A stretch of 64,000 nucleotides of DNA, taken from positions 1-64,000 of the forward strand of contig PYST01000002.1 of the NCBI GenBank assembly GCA_003049485.1, given 5' to 3'. Shown in pieces: positions 10,413 to 19,800 of this stretch (the stretch's first letter is position 1; each line of letters opens with the position of its first letter). The position numbers were made by a program, and so were the translations under genes. The stretch comes from Ophioceras dolichostomum (taxonomy: Eukaryota > Ascomycota > Sordariomycetes > Magnaporthales > Ophioceraceae). The notes under the pieces were generated by a model. That model worked only from the letters and a program-made list of their open reading frames with translations. It was not told the origin of the DNA and ran no database searches.

Positions 10413-11054
10413 TTGCGTAGAGATGTGCCAGGCATCATCTGCGTAGGTATTCTGGCAACGTACTGAGTACGAGGTTGGTGACGAGAGGATACTTGGGCTG
10501 GATTTAGCATGTGTGCTAGGTAGCATCTACAATTTCTGGCAGCCCTAGGTACTTAGACACGCCCCTAGCTCGGTTGGCCGTCGCTGGGCCTTCAAGGTCG
10601 ATGATGTGATTGTAGCTCAGAACGGCCGGCCGTGGTAACTGGGCGTGTAAGCCGGCCCGGGCCGGACCCCAAAAGAAGTGGGGGATTGGTTGACAACGGC
10701 CCGGGCCTGTTGGTGGGACACCGCAACTACATCACACATTGGCGGAAAAGGTAGTAACCAAATCACACCTGAAACTTTTGCCTGCTTTCTTCTTCCTCGT
10801 CCTTTGTTCTTCTTTGTATTTCTCTGCAGCTGCCCGTATTTTGGCTCTGGCTCATTGCTTCCGTTGTCTCCCACTCCATCTGTGCTAGCACAGAGGGCTA
10901 TTAGTTAGGTAGTGCGCTGCCGCAGCCGTTCGATCTCCTCACTCATCATCCCTTTCCAATAGAGTACCGACCTCTTGTACTCCCAGCCGTTCCCTCCCTT
11001 CCTACTTACTACAATCATTAGCTACGGAGTTGAAGACGCCGAGCACGAATCGCC
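10413..11054. other. Intergenic region upstream of kinase-fold gene
   Basis: About 640 bp with no convincing gene. It presumably contains the promoter of the gene at 11055; a pyrimidine-rich stretch occurs around 10780-10830. Confidence 0.6.
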
Positions 11055-12077
11055 ATGGGCAGATCCCAATCGCCGGACCCGATCCCTTACCAGGCAGGGA
11101 TGATGCTCAAAGTGTACCGGCATGAGCCGCCGCCTCATCCACCCCAGTGGTCAGAGCAGGTCCATCATCGCATGTTGAGGGAAAGGCTCGACGACAGGGC
11201 GCTTCTCGTACGCGAGAATCCGCCGCGAGCCGGGCCCAAAGGCACCTTGGGCTATGGCCGGAGTGCGGTACTCGAAATCGTCCAGGCGCTCCGAATGTAC
11301 AAATACAAAGCCCTCACGGCCGTTTGCGTTTTGCGCGAGCAGGGGCAGACGCCCAGGCGGGTGTTTGCCAAGATCTTCGACCCCATTTTCTACCACAAGT
11401 GGGATCCGTCGACCAGCCTGCTGTGGGACTATGCCTATGCCGCCGACGAGGAGTACATCCGCACGGCGAATGCGCACAAGCGGCTGGACGGCCACAAGGA
11501 GATAGCCGGGCTAGTCCCCCGCTTTTTCGGCTCCTGGACCACCAGAATGCCGCTGCCACTCGACAACGCGAAGCATACGGAGCATCAGGAGCACAGCGTG
11601 CGCATCGTCCTCGAGGAATACATAGGCGCGACGCTGCTCCGCACGCTCGACCCCGAGAAGTATTCATCCGCCGCGAGGGAGAACGTGGTGGCGCGGGCTT
11701 TGGAGGCGGGCACTCTGTTGAACAAGTACGGGGTGGACCACATGGATATCAGCCCGCGGAACATCTTCGTGAGCTCGGAAAAACTGGACGATCCGGAGTT
11801 GAAAGTCGTGCTTGTGGACTTCGGGATCGCTGAGTGTGATGACCCGGTTCGGGATGGCCCATTGCCGGACGGCCCATTGCAGAGGCGCTCACCCATGAAC
11901 CCGGCTACTTACGACTTCCGCGCCGGAGCGGACCTCGACGCTTGGCTACCTGAGAAATACCAAGAGAAAGAGACGGCCGTCCTCTGGGCATACTTGAGGT
12001 GGAGGAGCGACCCTAGGTTCCCGCCTGTAAGCGAAAAGGTCATCAATTTTCTCAAAGACGAAAAGCTACTGGTCTAG
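11055..12077 (+). CDS. Protein kinase-like (PKL) fold protein, fungal hypothetical
   Basis: Single-exon 340-residue protein with a reduced protein-kinase-like fold. A catalytic-loop-like HMDISPRN lies at about residues 229-236, with the HxDxxxxN spacing of PKL enzymes. A metal-binding DFG (VLVDFGIAE) is near residue 255. The ATP-site lysine may be in RVFAKIFDP near residue 100. The usual Gly loop and APE segment are not recognisable, so this resembles the many lineage-specific fungal kinase-fold proteins (or aminoglycoside/choline phosphotransferase relatives) more than a standard Ser/Thr kinase. The start ATG is in CGCCATGGG. It sits at the edge of an accessory-looking region with repeats and a pseudogene. 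Substrate unknown. Confidence 0.7.
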   Translation: MGRSQSPDPIPYQAGMMLKVYRHEPPPHPPQWSEQVHHRMLRERLDDRALLVRENPPRAGPKGTLGYGRSAVLEIVQALRMYKYKALTAVCVLREQGQTPRRVFAKIFDPIFYHKWDPSTSLLWDYAYAADEEYIRTANAHKRLDGHKEIAGLVPRFFGSWTTRMPLPLDNAKHTEHQEHSVRIVLEEYIGATLLRTLDPEKYSSAARENVVARALEAGTLLNKYGVDHMDISPRNIFVSSEKLDDPELKVVLVDFGIAECDDPVRDGPLPDGPLQRRSPMNPATYDFRAGADLDAWLPEKYQEKETAVLWAYLRWRSDPRFPPVSEKVINFLKDEKLLV

Positions 12078-13740
12078 TGCTCAGGACAACGCGATACACT
12101 GCACTGCACGCGGTGGTCCGTCGAAAGATGCAATACAGAACACAATACAATACAGTCCCTGAACTGGGCAAAACAAATCTGCCCACAAGTTTCTTTGAGC
12201 AACCAACGACCGGCTGCTTTACTGGCAAAGCACCTATGTTTGTTTTCGCCCCCACGAGGAGGTCGGCCGCGCCTGAGCGGCCTCCACCTTCTAGCCCCTA
12301 GCCGTCGACCAGACCAAGATATGAGGGGGGCTGGGGAGGTACCTAGGTATCTTCCCGTCCAACTATATCGGTTACCTACTTAGACGGGTCCTGTTGGGGC
12401 CGAGTGTCAGCACCTCACACACAAAACAACGCAAAGAGAATTTAGGGTCCGTTGACCAGAGTCGCATACCGGGCCGCCTATGGTGGGCACCCGGCCATCG
12501 CACCACGCCCCTTCCTGCCCTACACCGATATACACCATTATCTTCATTATCAGGTGCCATTTGCCCACGGCTCTCGCGCGGTGGGAAGTCTATGTGGTCA
12601 TACAAGGCTTGGACCAACATCTCGACATTCTGCTCCGACGGGCAGGCCTTGCGCACCCATACAACTGCCTTTTGCAACGGCATGGTGTTGAGTTCCGCTT
12701 CGGGGGAGCTTGCGAGGCTGACTGTTGGCGACTGCCTGGCCGGTTCGTTTCAGCCATCTCTTTGACGCCCCTGGAGGGTTGGAACCTGATATCCAGGTTT
12801 TGTTCGGTTCATGGGCCTCGCGGACCACGTCCCTGCTATTCTTGTGCAGACCGGGGCGAGCGGCGTGGGTTGACCTCCTGCCGCAATTTCTTACACGCCA
12901 CTCAAGGCCTGTGACTCTAATCTCCTGGTCAGAGGCCGCCATGGCGACGCCGCTCGCCTCCGATCGTCTCCGTCCAGCCCAGAATAGCGCTGGCCCTTTC
13001 CTTGCGCTGGTGCAAGTCGGTCATCGTGACGCCCCATCGCGACTCATCAAGGCCGCCTAGCTGGGCGACCGATCTTTTGGCTTCCGTTGTGCTCGACATG
13101 ACGTTTTAACGGAATATCGTCCACGACTCGCTGGCCAGTCGTCGGGTCGACGGCGGGCCGACATGGCGCTGGCCGAGGCAGAGATGACCGGAGCGATCGC
13201 GGCATGGCGGGTGACGGTTTCAGGGGCTCTTGCAAGACATCAAGGCCTAGACGGGACAGCAACTGGACAGACTGCTTCGCTGTCGGGTCCTGGGCCTAGG
13301 ATGCTGTCCGCCGCGGGTCGTCCTCAGACACCACAGCATCTTTGCAGCGAGCTCGGCCGTCTTCTACCACAAACATAAAAGCGAGGCGCTTGCTTGTCGG
13401 TCGACAGGAGCATTCTGCCCCGACCATCCCCATGAACCGAATCACCTTCGCTCCCTAGACTTTCGTTCTCATTCCAACTTCGGCCGCCTGATTCTCGCGA
13501 GACACTCATCCCCCCGCAAAGGAGAGTGCGGGACTTGTCCGGCTCCGTTCCCTTCCTTTCGTTCTACTGCTTAGAACGCACACTCCGTCTCGTAAGGAGA
13601 AATTTCACTATATCGAGCCGCCGTAGCGTGGCAGGGGCAGCTACGACCCAACCATCATGCCTCGGTAGGCCCCTTCTTTACTGGATTCTTTCCCATCCAG
13701 TGTCCTCCCCCTTCTTGTATCATCCCTCGCACACAGGGCC
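12078..13740. other. Gene-poor, possibly degenerate region
   Basis: No convincing coding exon on either strand. The segment 12090-12165 contains ACAATACAATACAG-type sequence resembling the ends of the short repeat elements at 13741 and 15418. Several overlapping open frames at 12400-13060 show no recognisable motif and no consistent frame. Confidence 0.5.
12090..12165. repeat. Possible degenerate copy of short TGTATTGTATTG-ended repeat
   Basis: Contains GATGCAATACAGAACACAAT followed by ACAATACAGTCCCT. Its reverse complement resembles the left arm of the inverted repeat at 15418. Only one arm is clear. Confidence 0.35.
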
Positions 13741-13865
13741 CGCGAAGTGGTGTATTGCAATGTGTTGTGTACTGTATCTGCCACGATGGTGAATGCCCTG
13801 TACGGCACTCGTCAGATATAATACAAAACATATTACGTTACGTTACATTGCAGACATTGCACACA
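13741..13865. repeat. Short imperfect inverted-repeat element (MITE-like), copy A
   Basis: Left arm near 13748-13780 (GCAATGTGTTGTGTACTGTA) and right arm near 13815-13855 (AGATATAATACAAAACATAT and on to ATTGCAG) are reverse complements with an indel. The interior shares ATGCC...TACGGCA with the element at 15418. It lies just upstream of the pseudogene at 13879. No coding capacity. Confidence 0.5.
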
Positions 13866-13878
13866 TATAGAATACTAA

Positions 13879-15301
13879 CCATACACTACCCCTTACGGCG
13901 AAGGAACCATACCGAGGCAGGTCACGGTCTGGCAGGCCTTCGAGGAGGGAATACCGGACCATATCACCCACCCCGTCCGTGACCACTTCGAAAGGCTAGA
14001 TCCGTCCGGGGAAAGCACGGCTCGCACCCTCGCACCGGCTTACTGGTCTAAAAAAGACCTGAACAAATACCTGAATAAGGCGGACACTGTTACAAAAAGC
14101 ATCGAGAACGATCTGAAGACAGTTTGGGCGCCTGCCGAGGGCCCTGGCGACCGCCTCGATCAAGAGACCACGTAGGCGGACGTGGTGCGCATCTCTGGGA
14201 TGTACATCATCCATCTGATCACCGTGGCGATGAACATTAAATACGGCGCCACGGTCGCCCTTCGCTCCGAGCCGACTTCGAACAGTGCCTTGCCCGGAAA
14301 GCCCGGCAAATCCCCCCCGAAGATCCGGATGGACCTCGTGTACCTCGCGGACGAGGAACAGTTCGCCGTGATCGAATACAAGACCCGCCCCGCCACTACG
14401 TCTCCTGCAGCAAGACCGGCGAGGACTTCGAGAGGGCCCGCGTCAAAGATGCGGCCGATCTTGCGAAGCTGGAGCAGAAGTACCCTAGGGGCGCGCGGCG
14501 GCTCGGCAGAGTCGTGTCGGAGCTCAGAGAAAACGCTGGGATGCTTACGAAGCAGGCGGCATCCTATTCTACTGCGAAGAACCTCAAGCACATCGTCCTG
14601 TTCGACTGGGACGCCCTCTTTCTGTGGGACTTCTGCCAGCTCCGCCAGGAACAGAACGAACTGATCGGCAGATGGGCGTACGGAAACATGGTCAGGAACC
14701 GAGCAGACTACAAGACCCTCGAGCAGACTACAAGACCCTCGAGCAGACTACAAGACCCTCGAGCAGACTACAAGACCCTCGAGCAGACTACAAGAGGGTC
14801 TTGCTTGGGTTCGTCGTTGAGGCGTATGAGCAAAAGTTCGAAACCAAAACCCGCTCGGCCCCGCCTCGCGGCTTTGGAAGCGGCAGTAGCGGCAGCGGCG
14901 GTTCCGGCCACGTCCCTCCTCCCAGCGGCCCGCTGGTCAACCAGCGTCATGCCAGCCCTCCACGGTCCGGGAGTGGTGGAGGCGGCGGCGGCGGCGGCAG
15001 GATCGACTTTGAAGATCGCCCGCGCCAAAGCCGCCGCGATTTGGATAACGATCCTCTCCCTGGCTACAACAATTATGCCAGAGCTGAGTCGTCACGGGGT
15101 GGCGGAGGCGGCGGCGGAGGCGGGGGCAGCCATTCCCGAGGCCGCTCCGTCGACGATCCCGGCCGCAACTACTCGCGAGTCGAGCGCCAGCAGCCGCGAG
15201 AGCATTCGACGGAGGACCGAAGGCGTGTCGGGGGGCTCCGCCGCCGCGACACTTCCACCGGCGAGGTCGAGAAGACCCGCCACACCTCGCCTTACGGCTG
15301 A
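13879..15301 (+). pseudogene. Broken PD-(D/E)XK-nuclease-like fungal gene with Gly-rich tail
   Basis: Reads as a coding sequence with lesions. Frame 1 is open from 13879, is interrupted by TAG at 14173-14175 and resumes with DVVRISGMYIIHL. It shifts frame near 14385, right after DLVYLADEEQFAVIEYKTR, and continues as YVSCSKTGEDFERARVKDAA up to WAYGNMVRNRADYK. A 20-bp tandem repeat at 14701-14800 then moves the frame again before VLLGFVVEAYEQKF and a Gly/Ser/Arg-rich tail ending at TGA 15299-15301. The Asp followed by E-x-K (IEYK) resembles the PD-(D/E)XK nuclease core; this is inference from a short motif. No clear start codon is visible because repeat element A abuts the 5' side. Sequence errors could mimic some lesions, but three independent breaks favour a pseudogene. 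Confidence 0.6.
14701..14800 (+). repeat. Tandem repeat of 20-bp unit, five copies
   Basis: Five units of GAGCAGACTACAAGACCCTC, the last diverging at its 3' end (CAAGAGGGTC). Because 20 is not a multiple of 3, each added unit changes the reading frame. A single unit would join the upstream and downstream coding frames. Confidence 0.95.
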
Positions 15302-16851
15302 AGAAGGGCTGTCCGGCGGTAGGTAGCGTGCTGGTCAGTGATGAATGAAAGCGGCTGGCCCGTATTCTTTCGGTCACTTGCAGGAGTGCAGGCTCGCTCC
15401 TCGACCATATAGCCGCTATCAGGGCCTGCAATGTATTGTACTGTATTGTCCTTTGTATTGTATTTCCGACCTATTCGCGTGTGCTGTATGCGGTAGTATG
15501 CCATACACGGCAGGTAACGCGGTACCAGATACAATACACAACACATCACAATACAATACATCGCAGGCTCTGGCCGCTACCTCTATGTATTCCGTAGGTA
15601 CCCTTCGAATTTGACTCTCTTTCCCCTCTGGTTGCAGGGCTGGATCCCGCACCTGTGCATATTTTCCCCCTTGAGCCCCCTCTTCTTTTCACACACACAC
15701 ACTCTCTATCTCTATTTTGTTTTTGCTTTTGGTAGAAATACGGTAAGTGGCATAGGGACCTGAGTTTACCAGTGTTTTGACAGCGTGTTAGCAGACGTTG
15801 CTCTTGAAATGCCCGCCCGCATAGCCATTGTTCGTAAATGAAACGTACATCTATAATGCATGATCTCGTCCATTTATCGGTGTTCGCATCAGAGAGGCCC
15901 TGTTCCGGTGTCGACAAAGAGGGCTATAGAGCACGCGTGCCAACTGAGGGCCTGATGAGCACAAGCCGAAGATGGGTCGCCCACTCAGGTGTTATGCTTT
16001 ACGGGAACGACGGAGATGCTCACCGGCGACGATATACACTTCATCTTCGAAGAGGTAAGTAGAAGACGTTCCCAGGTACCTGGGGAAAGTACCTACCTAG
16101 GTAGTAAGCCATGGCAAGGTAGATATCAGATGGTAAGCACATCGCGACTTGTTTTAAGCAAAGCCCTGCACGTATGTATTTCCTAACTACCGCTAAAAGG
16201 CGAAAAGAGCAAAGTCATAAACGAACATCATAAACGAGAGACTCCTAAATCGCTGAAAAGCCTCGTTATCCGCCTATCGATCATATTCTAGAGTAAGGCT
16301 GAGGGTTGAAAAGAATGAAATACTGGTCGTAAAAAACAAACGCGAAAGAGAGAACGACACGCCCCAAACCCCTCACTTCTGCAGGGCAGTAATGTTGAGG
16401 ACGGCTAACGAGATACTTGATGACGACTGGTAGGGCTGCTGGTGATGGGTTGATGGTTTGGGTGGTTGAGAGACCCGTGATGGGAGAAAAAACAACTTGG
16501 AGACATGACTTTCAAAAATGGGGCAAGATTCAACTCCCTACCTACCTAGGTGGTACCTAAAAACTGTACTGATAGGGGGCAGCAGACGGATACAATAGAG
16601 GGAAGAAGATGGAGAGCAACGAGCAAGACGAAACAAAACAAACAAGGCCGGGCAACATAAGAGGGTAAGTAATGATGCACCACGACAGGCCGGATATGGG
16701 CCGTGGAGGGGTGTTTGGAACAGGTGACCACCAGGCAGTTAGGGATCGTAAGATGAGGGCGTAGGGAACGGATGCCAGCGAGTGAAGCGAAAGCCGGTTC
16801 AACCAGACGGCTCGGCTCCCCCTTTGTATGCATGCATGCCTCCAACATCAA
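15302..16851. other. Intergenic region downstream of UBR1
   Basis: About 1.55 kb without a convincing gene. It contains repeat element B (15418-15573), CCTACCTAGGTAG-type runs near 16085-16105 and 16540-16560, and the 3' flank of UBR1. Confidence 0.6.
15418..15573. repeat. Short inverted-repeat element (MITE-like), copy B
   Basis: Left arm from about 15421 (GGGCCTGCAATGTATTGTAC and on) and right arm ending near 15573 (ACAATACAATACATCGCAGG) are imperfect reverse complements over about 45 bp, enclosing roughly 65 bp. No coding capacity. Related to the element at 13741. Confidence 0.6.
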
Positions 16852-19800
16852 TCATATTGTCTCCCACCCGCCATTGTTGATATCGGCCTCCAGCTTCCGC
16901 GCGATGAACGACGGGATGCCCTGCGACAGCCACAGCGAGCGCAGCATGGTGTCGTAGCGCTTCTGGCTGAGGAACAGCTGGCGGCCGTGGCGCATGCCGA
17001 AGTCGACCTCGCCGTACTTGTCGATGTAGGGCGCGCTGCTCCAGGAGCCGGCCAGCTTGTGCGTGTAGAAGACGGCGCACTTGCGGATGTTGATGAATAG
17101 GCCGAAGCTCTTCTGGCATCTATTGTATTGTAGAGCAACTGAGTCAGCATTCTTACTTCTTTCATGTCTTGTGAAAAGAGAAAGAGTAAGTAGTAGAGTG
17201 GATAGACTTGGGGTAGACTTACTTCCTCATGTGCTGCTGACAGCCGCCGATATGCCTCGAGGTCCTACCCCGACCAAGCTTCTCCTCCTTGAGGCAGCAT
17301 ATGCCCTGTGCGCAGAACACCTCGCCGCACAGCAGGCAGATCGAAGGGTCCGACAGGTCCTTGCCCGTCGTGGGACAGCGGCCCCTCGTGCACTCCTCGA
17401 TCAGCGTGTCGAAGTTCATGGGCAGGCCCACGAGCTCGAAGATGCCCGGGTGGCTGACCAGCGCGCTCTGCGGCAGCGGGGTGGAGCGCCGCCTGTTGTG
17501 CAGCACGTCGTGGCGGATCCAGCCGCCGACCAGCTGCTGGATCTCGTGCGTCGACCGGCTCGCCGCCGCCGCCGCTGTAAGGGATGTAGAGGAAGGGGAA
17601 GAGGCCGCGGAAACGCCGGCAGGTGTGGTGGTGGTGGGCGCAGCAGACGAGGTCAGCGAGGCGCACATCTCGTCGAACGACGGCACCCTCAGCGCCTCGG
17701 TCAGGCGGTCCAGCTCGTCTAGCTCCGGGCTGGGCGAGACGTGCGAGTTGACGTCGACGCCGAAGCGCACGTACAGCAGCACGGCGCACTTGCGGAGGAA
17801 GACCAGGGCATAGCGCTTCACGAACGAGTAATAGCCGTCCAGCGAGTCGAGCCCGGGCTGGTTGAAGCCGGCGTTGTTCCCTAGGCTGTCTGCAGCGAGG
17901 ATGGAGACGTCCAGTATCGCAGAGGGGGACGCCACAGGCGCAGAACTGCCAGCACCAGCGGCGCCGCTACCGTTACCTTCGGGAGTAGCAGTGCCGGAGC
18001 CGGAGCCGGAGCCAGAACCAGCAGCGCAAGCCCCTGAGCTGTGATCTTGCCAGGCCCTCGCCCGGATGGTCATGTCCTGCTCGATGACGCCCAGGCAGAA
18101 CGACGCAAAGTTGCGCAGGGCGGGGTCGTCCGTCTGCAGGTTCACGAGCGGCGAGATCCAGCTCTGCGTCGGCATGTTTCGGCCCATGTGGTAGACGATC
18201 TTGGTGATCTCGGCCAGGTAACACAGCCTCACCAAGTGGGTGATGTCCATGCGCTGAGCGCGCATCACGCCGAACACGCACTCGCTGAGGAACACGAACG
18301 GGTCCTCCGAGAGCAGCGGCGGGTACGCGTCCATGGGCCGGCGCGCGTGGTCCGTTTCCTGGGCCACGTAGCTGGCCATGAAGAGCTGGCAGTGCTGGCG
18401 CTCGCAGTCGCGGCGGTACTCGGCCTCGATGCGGTTCTCCCCGCCGAGGCGCTGGCCGCCCACCGAGATGAACGCGTCGGTGGTCTCTGCCAGGATGCGC
18501 AAGTGCGTGAGCACCTGCTCGGGGATGCGGTCCACCAGGGTGGCACCGTACTCGGCGTCGGTGCCGCGCTGGGCGATCTCCACGGCCGAGATGGAGAAGC
18601 CGACCGCCCGGGCCAGCGCGTCGCTTCCGAATAGCTCGTTGCCCTCGGCCGTGGTCCCAAGTGGTGCGTGTTGCATGTGGATGTTATTCCTGACCAGCGT
18701 GTCCCGTAGCCGCCCGTACACAGCGACCAGCTCCTTCATCATATCGCCAGTGCCGCTGCCACTGCCACTGCCACTGCCGCTACCACTGTCAGCCGCGCCA
18801 GCCCTACGTGGCGACTCTACCAAAGCGGCTGCACCTCCTGCTGGTACCCCGGGCGGCATAAAGATATTAGCCAGGCGTCCTGGTCCAAGCGGTGGAGCTC
18901 GAGGAGCCGGAACGCCCGCCACCAAGCCCGCCGGTCCGCCCGCTGACGGGCCGGCACCACCAGCGCTCCCCTGCCCCTGCTGGCCGCTAGATGACTCCCA
19001 CACGTCCATGACCAGCTGCGAAGAGCGCTCGGCCAGCTCTTTCAGCAGCATCGACTGGGTGTAGTTCTTGAACGAGTTCTGGACCTGGTCGAGCGGGCGC
19101 TGCGCCGAGAGGGCGTAGTAGGCCCCCCTCATCTCGTTCTGAATGAAGGCCGAGAACGACGTGTCGGCCGACGGATTCAGCACCCCCGGGTACGACTCCT
19201 CCTTACCCCGCCACACGATGGGCAAGAAGGCGTTGCCCAGGGCCTTGCACAGCGGGCACACGAATTCCAGGCGCTCCGTCTCCTCCGGGTGCTGGCGTGC
19301 GATCTGGTTGCGATGGCGGCTCACGCTGGAACGGAAGTACATCTCGAAGCAGGCATAGTGCATGATGTGGCCGCAGCCTGTCGACACCGGGCCGGAGCGG
19401 CAGCAGTCTGCAGGGAACCCCCGCCCAATGACCTGCCGCTCCGTGGTGAACACCTCACCCGCAGAGTTGACCTTCTCTACCATCTTGCGGTTCTCGTGTG
19501 CCACGCCGAAGGGGCGGATGGCCTCGGCCGAGCGGTCCAGATTGCGCGGCGTGTTCGCAGCCTCGCGCACAAAGTCAGGGTCCTGGAGGTCGGTCTGTCG
19601 CAGGATCGGGTGGTCGTCGATGAAGGCGAAGGTGCCGTACAGCCGGCGGTCGTCGGTGTCCTCCTGGCACAGGATGCACGTGCCAGCAGGGTAGCGCCAG
19701 AACCGCTTCTGCTCCTCTCCGGGGGCGGGCGCGAAATCGGCGATGTCCTCGTCTTCATCCACGTCGCCCCAGTCGATCATGCCGCTTCCGCCTGCCTGGT

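Noticed and set aside
10608..10700. TGTAGCTCAGAA resembling a tRNA A box
   Set aside because: No matching B box (GGTTCGANTCC) or cloverleaf-capable arms nearby.
12598..12942. Minus-strand 114-codon frame and overlapping plus-strand frames
   Set aside because: Several frames overlap with no motif, splice pattern or coherent composition.
14701..14800. CRISPR-like array
   Set aside because: Units are directly adjacent 20-mers with no spacers, in a eukaryotic sequence; a simple tandem repeat.
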